A stretch of 64,000 bases of DNA from Acidobacteriota bacterium. GTDB lineage: Bacteria > Acidobacteriota > Polarisedimenticolia > Polarisedimenticolales > Polarisedimenticolaceae. Made by a program: the position numbers and the translations under genes. Below the pieces are notes generated by a model that was given only the letters and a program-made list of their open reading frames with translations, did not search any database and was not told where the DNA came from. The first letter of the stretch is position 1. Every line of letters starts with the position of its first letter. Location: the NCBI GenBank assembly GCA_029861955.1, contig JAOTYK010000014.1:1-64000 (forward strand), in the 5' to 3' direction. Below, piece after piece: positions 46,002-54,819 of the stretch.

Positions 46002-47002
46002 CGACCGAGCTTCTGTCCGTAGCCCTGTAGTTCGACGAGACATTCGGGCCCCGCGCCGGGGCCGCCCTGATTCAGGATCGCGGTGAACTGCATCTCCGTC
46101 GGGTTATCGCCAAAAACCCGTCCCTTGATCTCCAGCTGCACGATCAGTTCCTGGTCCCCGTCTTGTTTCTGATCGCGGCTATCGAGATTAAACCCCTGAG
46201 TCGCCGCGTTGTAGTCCAGCGTCAACTCTTTGACGCCCAGGTACCCGGTCCCGAACGTCGCTCGCATGTTGTTTCCCTTGATCTCGATGACGAGATCGAG
46301 CTGCTGGGGTAACGCCGGCAACGCGCAGGTATTGGCGACCTGCTGCAACTCGAGCCTGTATCGACCCGACATCGGATCGACCGCCGGTGGGCGAACACGA
46401 TCGTCGTCTTTCATCGTGGGGTACTGGCCGACGGAGTCCTCCTCGACATCACGCAACAGCCGGTCGATGAACCCTTCGATGCTACGCGCGTTGAAGATTC
46501 CGAAGTGATCGAAGACCCGTTTGCCGTCCTTGCCAATGATGACGATCTGGGGAGTGCCCTGAGTCTTGAAGCGTTTCATCGTGACCGGCATCTCGGGGTC
46601 GATGATCTCGTAGCCGTCGATACCGACGGGGCGACGGATACCCTTCTCCTGAACGAAGGCTTTTAGTCGCTCCGGTGTCTGGACGTCATGCCCCTCGAAG
46701 ACGGTGTGGATCGAGACCAACAGCACGTCGCTTCGTCGTCCGTACTTTTCCTCCCATCGCTGCATCAATGGGAGCGAGAACTGATTGCAAGCCGGGCACC
46801 ACATCTGAAAGAACTCGATGATGACGACCTTGTCGCGTTGCTGGCGAAGGGGGCCGGGATCTCCGTTGATCCACTCCGAGATGTGCCAGTCCGGTGGGTT
46901 GGTCGGCTCCATCACGACGCCTGCGCTCAGCGGCAGCGACAGAAGCAGAAACAGAGCGAACCCCAGCCCGATCCGTCTCTTCTGGGTCATCATCGATCTC
47001 AT
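45998..47002 (-). CDS. Secreted thioredoxin-fold protein (TlpA-like) with extra C-terminal domain
   Basis: The 334-residue protein has a signal peptide (FALFLLLSLPLSAG). Residues ~35-190 are a TlpA/AhpC-type thioredoxin fold with the active site MWCPACNQ and the cis-proline region GTPQIVIIG. The C-terminal ~140 residues form a separate, probably beta-rich domain (YRLELQQVANTC, DLVIEIKGNNMRATFGTGYLG) that I do not recognise. It would act in periplasmic disulfide exchange. Alternative in-frame ATGs lie 3 and 4 codons inside the chosen start. Confidence 0.85.
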   Translation of the reverse strand: MRSMMTQKRRIGLGFALFLLLSLPLSAGVVMEPTNPPDWHISEWINGDPGPLRQQRDKVVIIEFFQMWCPACNQFSLPLMQRWEEKYGRRSDVLLVSIHTVFEGHDVQTPERLKAFVQEKGIRRPVGIDGYEIIDPEMPVTMKRFKTQGTPQIVIIGKDGKRVFDHFGIFNARSIEGFIDRLLRDVEEDSVGQYPTMKDDDRVRPPAVDPMSGRYRLELQQVANTCALPALPQQLDLVIEIKGNNMRATFGTGYLGVKELTLDYNAATQGFNLDSRDQKQDGDQELIVQLEIKGRVFGDNPTEMQFTAILNQGGPGAGPECLVELQGYGQKLGR

Positions 47003-47036
47003 CTCAGGTAGTGATACGGTCGAGGGCGCATTCTAT

Positions 47037-48089
47037 CTAGTCGGCCCCGCCACGGCCTGTTCCAGCAGGCTCCGCAGTCGGTCGACCCCCGCCAGATCGA
47101 AGATGGGGCCAGACGGTACGGGCGATTTGCCGGTTGGACTCGATGTCTCTCGAGGGCAGCGTGATCGTTTCAAAACCGGCGATGGCCAGTGCGTTTGCGT
47201 AGGTCTGAGTGATACGCGAGGCACCGGCCCAGTCGGCCCACCGCGAGCCGCTCGAAGACTCGGTCGGAGGGAACAGGAGCACGGTCAGATGCCCCCCATT
47301 CTCGGTCACGACATCGTTCAGTGCCTGCAACACGATCACAGCTCGCAGGATGACTGCAGGCTCTTCGGCCATCTGGTAGCGCAGACGACGGGCGCCCGGG
47401 CCCAACGCCCAGCGTCGCTCGAGTGCCAGGCCCCCGCCAAGATCGAGACGCCTGAGGAGTTCATCGCGAAGGGCTTCCCGCGAGCCGGCCAGTGGCAGGT
47501 ATCGCCCCTCGTCGAGGGTCACCAGGGTGTTGGCCAACGGGTCATCTTCCAACGAGAGACCGATCACGGTGTGGTGCGGGGCAAGCGGAGGGATGAGATC
47601 CCGTCCTACCGCCAGCGCCTGGACGCTGTTGAACCCCGGCAGCGCGTAGTTGAGCACGTCGAGTTGGATCGTCTCGGCGGCGGCTACCGACTCCAACTGT
47701 GCGTCGAACGTGTTTGAAGCGTCGACGCCGACGCCGAACAAACGATCGTCCCCGAGAACGACGACGCGCATCGTATTCGACGGCAACTGATCGATCGTCA
47801 CCGGCGGCTTCGCGCGAAACCCGAGCTGGTTGGTGTCGATCGAATAGGGCGTTGGCCCATCGATCGTTCGCTGGGTAGATGTCTGGAGCGTGAAGCCGTA
47901 GTGAGGATGGGGTACGGGATCGGCCCCCGAAGGTCGATCCTCGGTCGCAAGCACCCGACCCAGCAGACGGTCCGCGAAGGAGTCGGTCGCTGCGCCCCTC
48001 TCGGCGAGCCTCAGTCCACACTCGGTGAACGGCAGGATCAGGACCAGGCCGATGCCGAGGGTCACGATCGTGCGGCGGGATTTCGTCAT
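47037..48089 (-). CDS. SGNH/GDSL-like protein without catalytic serine; probable frameshift near 3' end
   Basis: The 350-residue protein has an N-terminal signal/anchor helix (TIVTLGIGLVLILPF). MRVVVLGDDRLFGVGVD aligns with block I of SGNH hydrolases, but the nucleophile Ser is Asp115. LNYALPGFNSVQAL fits block II. The last ~23 residues (HLRSGGGRPTAEPAG...) are unlike a normal C-terminus. Removing one base in GGGG at 47105-47108 would give a helical ending (IFDLAGVDRLRSLLEQ) in the other frame. A sequencing error, a real frameshift or slippage are possible. It follows AmpG-like and GT-C genes on the same strand. Confidence 0.75.
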   Translation of the reverse strand: MTKSRRTIVTLGIGLVLILPFTECGLRLAERGAATDSFADRLLGRVLATEDRPSGADPVPHPHYGFTLQTSTQRTIDGPTPYSIDTNQLGFRAKPPVTIDQLPSNTMRVVVLGDDRLFGVGVDASNTFDAQLESVAAAETIQLDVLNYALPGFNSVQALAVGRDLIPPLAPHHTVIGLSLEDDPLANTLVTLDEGRYLPLAGSREALRDELLRRLDLGGGLALERRWALGPGARRLRYQMAEEPAVILRAVIVLQALNDVVTENGGHLTVLLFPPTESSSGSRWADWAGASRITQTYANALAIAGFETITLPSRDIESNRQIARTVWPHLRSGGGRPTAEPAGTGRGGAD

Positions 48090-48159
48090 GGGTCACGGTG
48101 CCATTTGTCGGATTGGGAACCGCAGGTAAACCTAGTGACTTCATCCTGCGGAGGCCGAG

Positions 48160-48183
48160 ATTAAATAAATCTGTCCCCTTTTC
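48160..48183. repeat. AT-rich TAAATAAATCTGTCCCC-type dispersed motif
   Basis: The motif ending CTGTCCCCTTTT stands out from the GC-rich surroundings and supplies the stop codon of the AmpG-like gene. I recall its reverse complement (GGGGACAGATTTATTT) as a short dispersed sequence beside Y1/RAYT transposases in several bacteria. This is memory, not a search. Confidence 0.4.
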
Positions 48184-49681
48184 TTGCGCTGGCGGCGCCG
48201 AGAAGTCCGCAAATCAAGGAAAAAACGACGATTCCTGTCAGGAGGATCCAGCCGCCGGTGCCGTCGGGTAGCAGAATCTGACCGACGGCGGACCCCAGGT
48301 CGAAGGGCGCCGACGAGTCGTCCTTCAAGGCCTCGAGGGATCGTCCGAGGGCGACGAGCCCGACTGCGGTGACACCGCCGGCGACCGCCCCCAGCGCTCC
48401 CCGTCGCCAGGCCATGGCTCGATCCACCGCGCCTCGTCGCCCGTCGTCCTCGACGTTGAACACGATCTCTCGCGTGCCCCACGGCACGAATCGAGAGAGC
48501 AGGATCATGCCGGGCAGTCCGGCGATCATCGTAAAGATGAAGAACGAACTCCAATCGAACTGATGGACGATGAACCCGGTGATCGGTCCACCGACGACAC
48601 GGGGCAACGCGAACATGCTGGAGAACAACGCATACTGCGTCGCCGAGAATCGTTTTGCCGTCAGTCGCAAGAGGAGGACACCGAAGGCCCCCATCCCCAT
48701 ACCGCTGGTCCACATCTCGAACGACATCGCGCTGTACATCGCCCAGCGGGTAGTCGGGAGATGGGCGATCCACAGGTAACCGACGTTCGACAGGATCTGA
48801 AGCGCGCCAAATACCCACAGCGCACGCCCAAGACCGATCCGGTCCGACGCGATCCCACCGAAGAACGTTCCACCCACCGTACAGATAAGACCGACCGTCG
48901 TCAGACCAACCCCGCGATCCCAGTCGCCGTAACCCATGTCGATCAGGAAGGGTCGCAGGAGCGACTGCGACAACGCGTCCGCCAACTTGTAGAGCAACAC
49001 GAAGGTCAAGATCTCGAGGGCACGCGGGCGGGTCATCATGCCCACGAACGGTTCCCAGATTTCGCGACGCAGGTTCCGCGCTCCCGCCTCCGCGCGATCG
49101 GGGACCGGCTGGGTCTGCCAGGTCACGTAGATCATCGGCAGGTAGAGCAGTGCTTGCAGGCCGCAAACCAGTTGCCACGAGATCACCGAGGCGAGATAGA
49201 TCGTCATCCCACCGCTGACGAACATGGCCGCGCGATAGAAACCCGTTCGTGCGCCGACCACGACGCCGTGCTCGCCCTTCTCCAGGACCTCCACGACATA
49301 GGCGTCCAGAGCGATATCCTGTGACGCGGCAGCGAACGCGATCGCCATCGATACCGAGAGGATCACCCAGGGGAGGTCCGGGGCGCTGGCGAAGAAACCG
49401 AGGGCCGCCGTCCCCAGGATCAGCCCGACCTGGGTGACGATCATCCAGCTTCGCAGTCGCCCGCGAAATGCCGGCTCCCAGCGGGACATCAGAGGTGCCC
49501 AGAGGAGTTTGAATGCCCACGGTGCCTGCGCCAGCGTCATCAGCCCGACGACCCTGATGTCGATGCCGGAGTTTCGCATCCAGTCCGGTAACGCGATCCA
49601 GATCAACCCCAGCGGTAACCCCGACGAGAACGAGAGCAGGGTGACGGAGAGTGTCCGACGAGAAGCGAGGGTTGAGGTCAT
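48161..49681 (-). CDS. AmpG-like muropeptide MFS transporter
   Basis: The 506-residue inner-membrane protein has about 12-14 helices. LPLGLIWIALPDWMRNSG and AFAAASQDIALDAYVVEVL match the AmpG/PAT family, which imports anhydromuropeptides or acetyl-CoA. In a diderm it likely recycles cell-wall fragments. Start ATG 49679-49681 overlaps the stop of the GT-C gene (ATGA). The end runs into an AT-rich dispersed motif that provides the TAA stop. A second long frame on the same strand (to 48141) is a shadow. Confidence 0.9.
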   Translation of the reverse strand: MTSTLASRRTLSVTLLSFSSGLPLGLIWIALPDWMRNSGIDIRVVGLMTLAQAPWAFKLLWAPLMSRWEPAFRGRLRSWMIVTQVGLILGTAALGFFASAPDLPWVILSVSMAIAFAAASQDIALDAYVVEVLEKGEHGVVVGARTGFYRAAMFVSGGMTIYLASVISWQLVCGLQALLYLPMIYVTWQTQPVPDRAEAGARNLRREIWEPFVGMMTRPRALEILTFVLLYKLADALSQSLLRPFLIDMGYGDWDRGVGLTTVGLICTVGGTFFGGIASDRIGLGRALWVFGALQILSNVGYLWIAHLPTTRWAMYSAMSFEMWTSGMGMGAFGVLLLRLTAKRFSATQYALFSSMFALPRVVGGPITGFIVHQFDWSSFFIFTMIAGLPGMILLSRFVPWGTREIVFNVEDDGRRGAVDRAMAWRRGALGAVAGGVTAVGLVALGRSLEALKDDSSAPFDLGSAVGQILLPDGTGGWILLTGIVVFSLICGLLGAASARKGDRFI

Positions 49682-51237
49682 CGTGGTTGCAGACGCCAGA
49701 CGGAGTAGCCGGGACAACGTGCGGGCCCGTGACCGAACGCCTCTTCCAGAGTCAACCGTTCTTCGAGGTGTTGGCTCCCGGTCCTACTTATGTAAGGAAG
49801 CAACGTCGGCCGGTCGCCGCAAGTCTGATCGGCAAGAAAGTCGATCGACGTCTCTGCGAGATAAGTTTCGAGATCGTTCCCGCGAATCACCTGTTCGAGA
49901 TATCGCTTGTCGTTCACTAGCCCATCCAGATTGACGACATGCCGATGAGAGAAGTAGCCCAACATGCCGGCATTCCAACTTCCGATGCGGCTGCCTTCCG
50001 GAGTGTTCGTCGCTAGCCAACGTGCGGCTGCGATGCGTTGCGCCGGGTAGAACCGTCCGGGCTCTTTCAGATTCAATGCGGTGGTCGGCACCCGAACCAA
50101 CGCCAACGCGATGACCAGCGGAATCAACCAGCGTGTCATGCGAGGAGAGACCAGCAGCCCGGCGACGAGGGAGGTCGCCAGCAGGATCGGCCCCTGATAC
50201 CAGGCCGGCATCCAGATCACGACCCCCATGTCGGCGACGATGATTACCGCACCGGCAACGAGGAGCCAGACAACACCGGGCTGGGTGAGTCGTGGAGTCG
50301 CGTCCCTTCGACGCAGCCAGACGATCGACACCGCGGCTGCCAGGAGACCTCCATAGAGCGCGATGCCACCGGCTCCGAGCGCGGCAATTCGCGTCGCACC
50401 GGTGACCCGCAGGACGGCCGCGCTGCCGACCCACGGAAACTCGGCGAGAGCGCGAAGACGCTGACCGAACGGTGCGTTGCCCGCCCACTCCGCCTTGACC
50501 GCTCCGCTGATGGGCAGCACCGAGTCGAACACAAGTTGGTTCCAGGCCAGGTAGCCGACGAGTCCCAGCGTCGGCAGGAGCGCCAACGCCACAAGACACC
50601 GCGGCGTCTGCCGCAGTCGTTGCCATTCGAAGAGCACGATGACCGGTAGCAGCAAGGCCGCTTCAAGACGGGCGAGCATCGCCAACAGGCAGAGACCACC
50701 GAGCCACAGCCAGTGCCCCGCAGTCCCGTCCTCGTCCTGACGGAGGCCCGACCAGGATCGCCACACACACAACAGGAGAAAGAGCATCAGGCTGCTCTCG
50801 AGCCCCGAGCGCAGGATGACGCGGGCCATCGGCATCGCGATCAGGAGGAGAGCGACGAGCCGCGCGTTTCGTCGATCAACCCAACGACAGAGTGTGCGGT
50901 AGAGCACGACCGCGGCGCCGGCACAGAGCGCGGTCTCGAGCAACGCGATCACACGGAGCGGGGCCAGATCGCCGGATACGAACGCAAACACCGGAACGAG
51001 GATGACAAGCCACAGGAAGTGAAATCCGTTGGTCGCGTGAATCCCATCGAACGTCAGGCCGTTTCCCGACGCGGCGTTGCGAGCCACCTGGAAGTAGTAG
51101 AACGCGTCGTCGTGGAACAACGCCGCGAGCGCGTCACGTCCAAGAAAGGGGATCCACGCGCCGAGCGAGACGACCGTGACCGCGACCAGCAGGACGCTGG
51201 TCGCGAAATGACCTGTGGGTCGATCGACGGGGGTCAC
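49678..51237 (-). CDS. GT-C fold membrane glycosyltransferase-like protein
   Basis: The 519-residue protein has about ten membrane helices. The first periplasmic loop LFHDDAFYYFQVARN with its Asp-Asp pair and ATNGFHFLW resemble bacterial GT-C enzymes that use polyprenyl-phosphate sugars. The C-terminal region (NTPEGSRIGSWNAGMLGYFS, DGLVNDKRYLE) is typical of mannosyltransferase-like proteins in Acidobacteria. Substrate is unknown. It is the first gene of a minus-strand set with the AmpG-like and SGNH-like genes. Confidence 0.85.
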   Translation of the reverse strand: MTPVDRPTGHFATSVLLVAVTVVSLGAWIPFLGRDALAALFHDDAFYYFQVARNAASGNGLTFDGIHATNGFHFLWLVILVPVFAFVSGDLAPLRVIALLETALCAGAAVVLYRTLCRWVDRRNARLVALLLIAMPMARVILRSGLESSLMLFLLLCVWRSWSGLRQDEDGTAGHWLWLGGLCLLAMLARLEAALLLPVIVLFEWQRLRQTPRCLVALALLPTLGLVGYLAWNQLVFDSVLPISGAVKAEWAGNAPFGQRLRALAEFPWVGSAAVLRVTGATRIAALGAGGIALYGGLLAAAVSIVWLRRRDATPRLTQPGVVWLLVAGAVIIVADMGVVIWMPAWYQGPILLATSLVAGLLVSPRMTRWLIPLVIALALVRVPTTALNLKEPGRFYPAQRIAAARWLATNTPEGSRIGSWNAGMLGYFSHRHVVNLDGLVNDKRYLEQVIRGNDLETYLAETSIDFLADQTCGDRPTLLPYISRTGSQHLEERLTLEEAFGHGPARCPGYSVWRLQPR

Positions 51238-51301
51238 ACGCTTCCTCCGGTTTCCAGTGTAATGGAGGGTTTATGCTAACGTCTTCGGGGAGGTTCGTGA
51301 C

Positions 51302-51979
51302 ATGCCTATCGACGCAAAGCAGAAAGACATCTGGCTCCGTGAGTTTCACCTCAACGGCTTCGTCGTATTGCGGAATTTTTTGCCCGTCGAGTTCGTCCAG
51401 CAGTTGCGAGATGAACTGGCCCCGTTACTCGAGACCGAATACGCCAAGGCCAATAAGGACGAATTTGCGAGTGGTCGGGCAACGGGACGCCTGGCGCTGC
51501 ATCTCGATCAGTACGCAAGCCTCTTGCGCGGCGCCCTGGCGGACGATCGTTACCAACGAAACGCCATCATCGAAGAACTGGTGGACGCGACCCTGGGCGA
51601 GGGACAGTGGGATCGTGGCTGGACGCTGGTCGAGGCCGCCTGGAAGGGTGCCTCCCACATGGCATGGCACTCGGATCAGAAGCCGGAAGACACGCCGGAT
51701 GTCCATGGCCCCCACCAGACTATCCGGGTGACGTTCAACATCCCCCTGCTCGAGTTCATGTGGCAGACCGGCGCGATGGAAGTTATTCCGGGAAGCCATC
51801 ACCTACCGCGAGACTACGCCGGCATCGACGGGATCTCGAATATCCACAGCTATCTTCTCCAACTGACTCTTGGCGATGCGATCTTTCGCGACGGCAACAT
51901 TCTCCATCGGGGAACGCCCAACCTGACGGACGATGTGCGCCCGATGTTGGACCAGACCTACAAGAAGAAGTCGGCGTAA
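51302..51979 (+). CDS. Phytanoyl-CoA dioxygenase family protein (PhyH)
   Basis: This 225-residue Fe(II)/2-oxoglutarate-dependent dioxygenase shows REFHLNGFVVLRNFLP at the N-terminus, the HxD iron ligands in MAWHSDQKP, and the distal His in HRGTPNLTDDVRP with an Arg for 2-oxoglutarate. GAMEVIPGSHHLP is the family signature. The substrate is unknown; relatives hydroxylate lipids or small secondary metabolites. The ATG follows a GGGGAGG site. The M1 peptidase gene starts 21 nt later. Confidence 0.9.
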   Translation: MPIDAKQKDIWLREFHLNGFVVLRNFLPVEFVQQLRDELAPLLETEYAKANKDEFASGRATGRLALHLDQYASLLRGALADDRYQRNAIIEELVDATLGEGQWDRGWTLVEAAWKGASHMAWHSDQKPEDTPDVHGPHQTIRVTFNIPLLEFMWQTGAMEVIPGSHHLPRDYAGIDGISNIHSYLLQLTLGDAIFRDGNILHRGTPNLTDDVRPMLDQTYKKKSA

Positions 51980-52000
51980 CAACACCGCCAGAATTCGAGG

Positions 52001-53863
52001 ATGACCGTGCGTTCACTTGCTCTGCTTGTATTTGTCGGCGGTCTGTTCGCAACGCTTGCCTGCGGTCCATCGACCAGTGAGCAATCTTCGCTAGCCGCCG
52101 CCGGACGCGATCCACACTCGTTCGCTCGTCCCGACGAGATCGCCGTCGATCATCTTCTTCTGGACGTCACCGTGGATTTCGAGGCCCGGACCATCAGTGG
52201 GACGGCCTCGCTGAAGATCGCGCATCACGCAGAAGCCAATCAACTCTGGCTCGATAGCCAGAACCTGACGATCCATGCCGTGACCCTGGGGGACGATCGA
52301 ACGCCGACAGACTTCAAGATCGGCGAACCCGTCGAACATCTCGGAAGCCCGCTGTCGATCGAGATTGCGGCCGAGACCGAATGGGTTCACGTGAGCTACT
52401 CGTCGGACCCCGGCGCCGAGGCCCTTCAGTGGCTCGGGGCCGAGCAAACCACCGGCAAGCGGTTTCCGTTCCTGCTCTCCCAATCGCAGTCGATCTTCGC
52501 CCGGACGTGGGTTCCCTGTCAGGACAGTCCTGCGGTTCGTATGACCTACGAGGCCGTCGTGCGCGTGCCGCAGGGAATGATGGCGTTGATGAGTGCGGTG
52601 AACCCCACCCGGAAATCACCTGACGGGGTCTACCGTTTCTCGATGCCGCAGCGGGTGCCGGCCTATCTGCTGGCGCTTGCGGTGGGGGACGTGGAATTCC
52701 AATCGATCGGACGGCGGAGTGGTGTCTATGCCGAAGCCGAGGTGCTTCAGTCGGCCGCCTGGGAGTTCGCCGATACCGAGAAGATGATCGAAGCGGCGGA
52801 GGGCCTCTACGGAGCGTACGCCTGGGAGCGTTACGACCTGATCGTCCTACCGGCCAGCTTCCCGTTCGGCGGCATGGAGAATCCGCGGCTGACCTTCGTG
52901 ACGCCCACGGTCCTGGCGGGGGATCGATCGCTGGTCTCATTGATCGCCCACGAGCTTGCCCACTCGTGGTCCGGCAACCTCGTCACCAACGCGACGTGGA
53001 ACGACTTCTGGTTGAACGAGGGATTCACGGTCTACTTCGAGTTCCGAATCATGGAGGCGATCTACGGTCGCCCCTACTCCGAAATGTTGGCCGCCATCGG
53101 CCTCGGCGACCTGTTGGAAGAGATAGAGACGCTGTCCAAAGAAGATACCCGGCTCCAGGTCGATCTGGTGGGAAGACACCCCGACGACTCGTTCACCTCC
53201 GTCGCCTACGACAAGGGCTACCAGTTCCTCCGTCGACTGGAGGCGGCCGTCGGTAGAGACCGATGGGACGTGTTCCTACGCGAGTACTTCGACACGTTTG
53301 CATTCCAGTCGATGACGACGGATAAGTTCCTGACGTTCTTACGTCTGAAGTTTCCCGAGATCGACGATGCCGTGGATATCGACACCTGGGTCCATGGTTC
53401 GGGCCTACCGGACGATGCCATCGCGATCGACTCCGACGCGTTTCGTCGTGTCGATGCCGGACGCGAACGCTGGCTGGAGGGCGGCGCTCTGGACGAACTG
53501 GAGACGACCGAATGGACCACCCACGAGTGGCTACGTTTCATCCGTGAGCTTCCCGACGGACTCGCCGCCCAACGAATGGCAGAGCTTGACGAGGCCTTCG
53601 GCCTGACCGAGACCGGCAACGCGGAGGTCCTGCACGCCTGGCTGGTCCATGGGATCCGGACCGGGTACGGGCCCGCCGATGCGGCCACCGAGAGGTTCCT
53701 ACTCAGCATGGGTCGCGCCAAGTTCCTCCGGCCGCTCTACGCGGAGATGGCGAAGAGCGACGAGGGGCGGCAAAGGGCGCTGGAAATCTACGAAAAGGGG
53801 CGCCCGTTCTACCACCCGATCGCCAGTTCGGCGCTGGACGAGTTGCTAAAACCGTCCGGTTGA
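52001..53863 (+). CDS. M1 family metallopeptidase, lipoprotein
   Basis: The 620-residue protein begins with a lipoprotein-type signal (FATLACGPS). The peptidase has FPFGGMENPRLTF (substrate N-terminus recognition, near residue 289), the zinc site HELAHSWSG (about 317-325) and the third ligand in WLNEGFTVYFE. The C-terminal ARM-like region (MAELDEAFGLTETGNAEVL) and overall length resemble leukotriene-A4-hydrolase-type aminopeptidases. It would trim peptides in the periplasm. The ATG is directly after CGAGG; GTG two codons later is an alternative start. Confidence 0.93.
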   Translation: MTVRSLALLVFVGGLFATLACGPSTSEQSSLAAAGRDPHSFARPDEIAVDHLLLDVTVDFEARTISGTASLKIAHHAEANQLWLDSQNLTIHAVTLGDDRTPTDFKIGEPVEHLGSPLSIEIAAETEWVHVSYSSDPGAEALQWLGAEQTTGKRFPFLLSQSQSIFARTWVPCQDSPAVRMTYEAVVRVPQGMMALMSAVNPTRKSPDGVYRFSMPQRVPAYLLALAVGDVEFQSIGRRSGVYAEAEVLQSAAWEFADTEKMIEAAEGLYGAYAWERYDLIVLPASFPFGGMENPRLTFVTPTVLAGDRSLVSLIAHELAHSWSGNLVTNATWNDFWLNEGFTVYFEFRIMEAIYGRPYSEMLAAIGLGDLLEEIETLSKEDTRLQVDLVGRHPDDSFTSVAYDKGYQFLRRLEAAVGRDRWDVFLREYFDTFAFQSMTTDKFLTFLRLKFPEIDDAVDIDTWVHGSGLPDDAIAIDSDAFRRVDAGRERWLEGGALDELETTEWTTHEWLRFIRELPDGLAAQRMAELDEAFGLTETGNAEVLHAWLVHGIRTGYGPADAATERFLLSMGRAKFLRPLYAEMAKSDEGRQRALEIYEKGRPFYHPIASSALDELLKPSG

Positions 53864-53927
53864 GCCGCGACTGGTTTTCTTCCCATGCCCGCCCCTATAT
53901 TCGTCGACGGGGGAGACGGAGGCCGAA

Positions 53928-54296
53928 ATGGGGCAAACAGCCAGCAACTGTCGACGAGGTCATCGCCGTTTCAAGATCCACGAATCGCGAGAGGCCTGGG
54001 TCGGATTCACGTTCCCTCAGCCCAACGGCAAGATGCGACGCTTCCGCCTCCTGGACGTGAGTGTCGCGGGGTTCTCGTTCGAGACCGACCTGCCGTTCGA
54101 CCAGCTGGAGATCGGTACGACACTCCACGACACGACGTGTCAAATCGGCGAGTGCACGTTGCAGGGCGATCTTCTGGTCATGCATGCCACCGACAGTGAT
54201 GACAGCAACATCTGTGGAGTCTTGTTCTATCCCGCATCCGACGCAGATCTGGTCAAGATGAAGAGCCTTCTTGCGGGACTCGAACTCGGTAGCTAG
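53928..54296 (+). CDS. PilZ domain protein, single domain
   Basis: The 122-residue protein is a lone PilZ domain. The N-terminal CRRGHRRFK supplies the arginines and LLDVSVAGFSF the D-x-S-x-x-G motif for c-di-GMP. The rest is beta-barrel in pattern. Such single-domain proteins act as adaptors for c-di-GMP, often in motility. The ATG is preceded by GGAGACGGAGG about 7 nt upstream. It lies 64 nt after the peptidase gene. Confidence 0.85.
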   Translation: MGQTASNCRRGHRRFKIHESREAWVGFTFPQPNGKMRRFRLLDVSVAGFSFETDLPFDQLEIGTTLHDTTCQIGECTLQGDLLVMHATDSDDSNICGVLFYPASDADLVKMKSLLAGLELGS

Positions 54297-54312
54297 CTGC
54301 TAGACTGGTCCG

Positions 54313-54819
54313 GTGCCTGAGTCACCCCGAACCGAAGAACGACAACTCGATCCCCGCAGTGTCACGCTGTCCCGTGCGTGGTCGGCGATCTTTGCGGTGA
54401 TCGTCGGTCTCGGCTTCCTGTTCACGACATCGATGATTACGATCTTCGGGGATTCTCCCCGTATCGTGACGTGGATCGGGTTTGGGGCAGCGTTCTTCGT
54501 TCCCAGCTTCATCCTCGTGGTCTGGACGTGGCTCTGGCCACCTCTCCAGTACCGTCACACCCGCTATCGAATGGACCAGGAAGGGATCTGGATCATACGC
54601 GGCGTCTGGTTTCGCGGTGAGACCTCGATCCCGATCACCCGCATCCAACACATCGATGTGACCCAGGGCCCGATTGAACGCGCCTTTGGTCTGGGCACTC
54701 TGATCATCTACACCGCGGGGACTCAGCACGCGTCGGAATCGCTGGCGGGGCTGTCCCACGAAGAAGCGACGCGTCTCAGAGATACGTTGATTGCGTTCGG
54801 AGAGTCGGATGGAGTCTGA
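54313..54819 (+). CDS. PH domain membrane protein, YdbS-like
   Basis: The 168-residue protein has two N-terminal membrane helices and one bacterial PH domain (DUF304/bPH2): RYRMDQEGIWIIRGVWFRGETSIPITRIQHIDVTQ is cut by the family's conserved ITRIQHID. The start is GTG with no clear ribosome site. It overlaps the YdbT-like gene by 11 nt; the pair matches the ydbS-ydbT arrangement of Bacillus, linked to envelope protection against bacteriocins. Confidence 0.86.
   Translation: MPESPRTEERQLDPRSVTLSRAWSAIFAVIVGLGFLFTTSMITIFGDSPRIVTWIGFGAAFFVPSFILVVWTWLWPPLQYRHTRYRMDQEGIWIIRGVWFRGETSIPITRIQHIDVTQGPIERAFGLGTLIIYTAGTQHASESLAGLSHEEATRLRDTLIAFGESDGV

Noticed and set aside
48141-49520. 459-codon minus-strand frame parallel to the AmpG-like gene
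   Set aside because: Arg/Gly/Asp-rich with no transmembrane segments; the other frame gives a clear AmpG-type permease.
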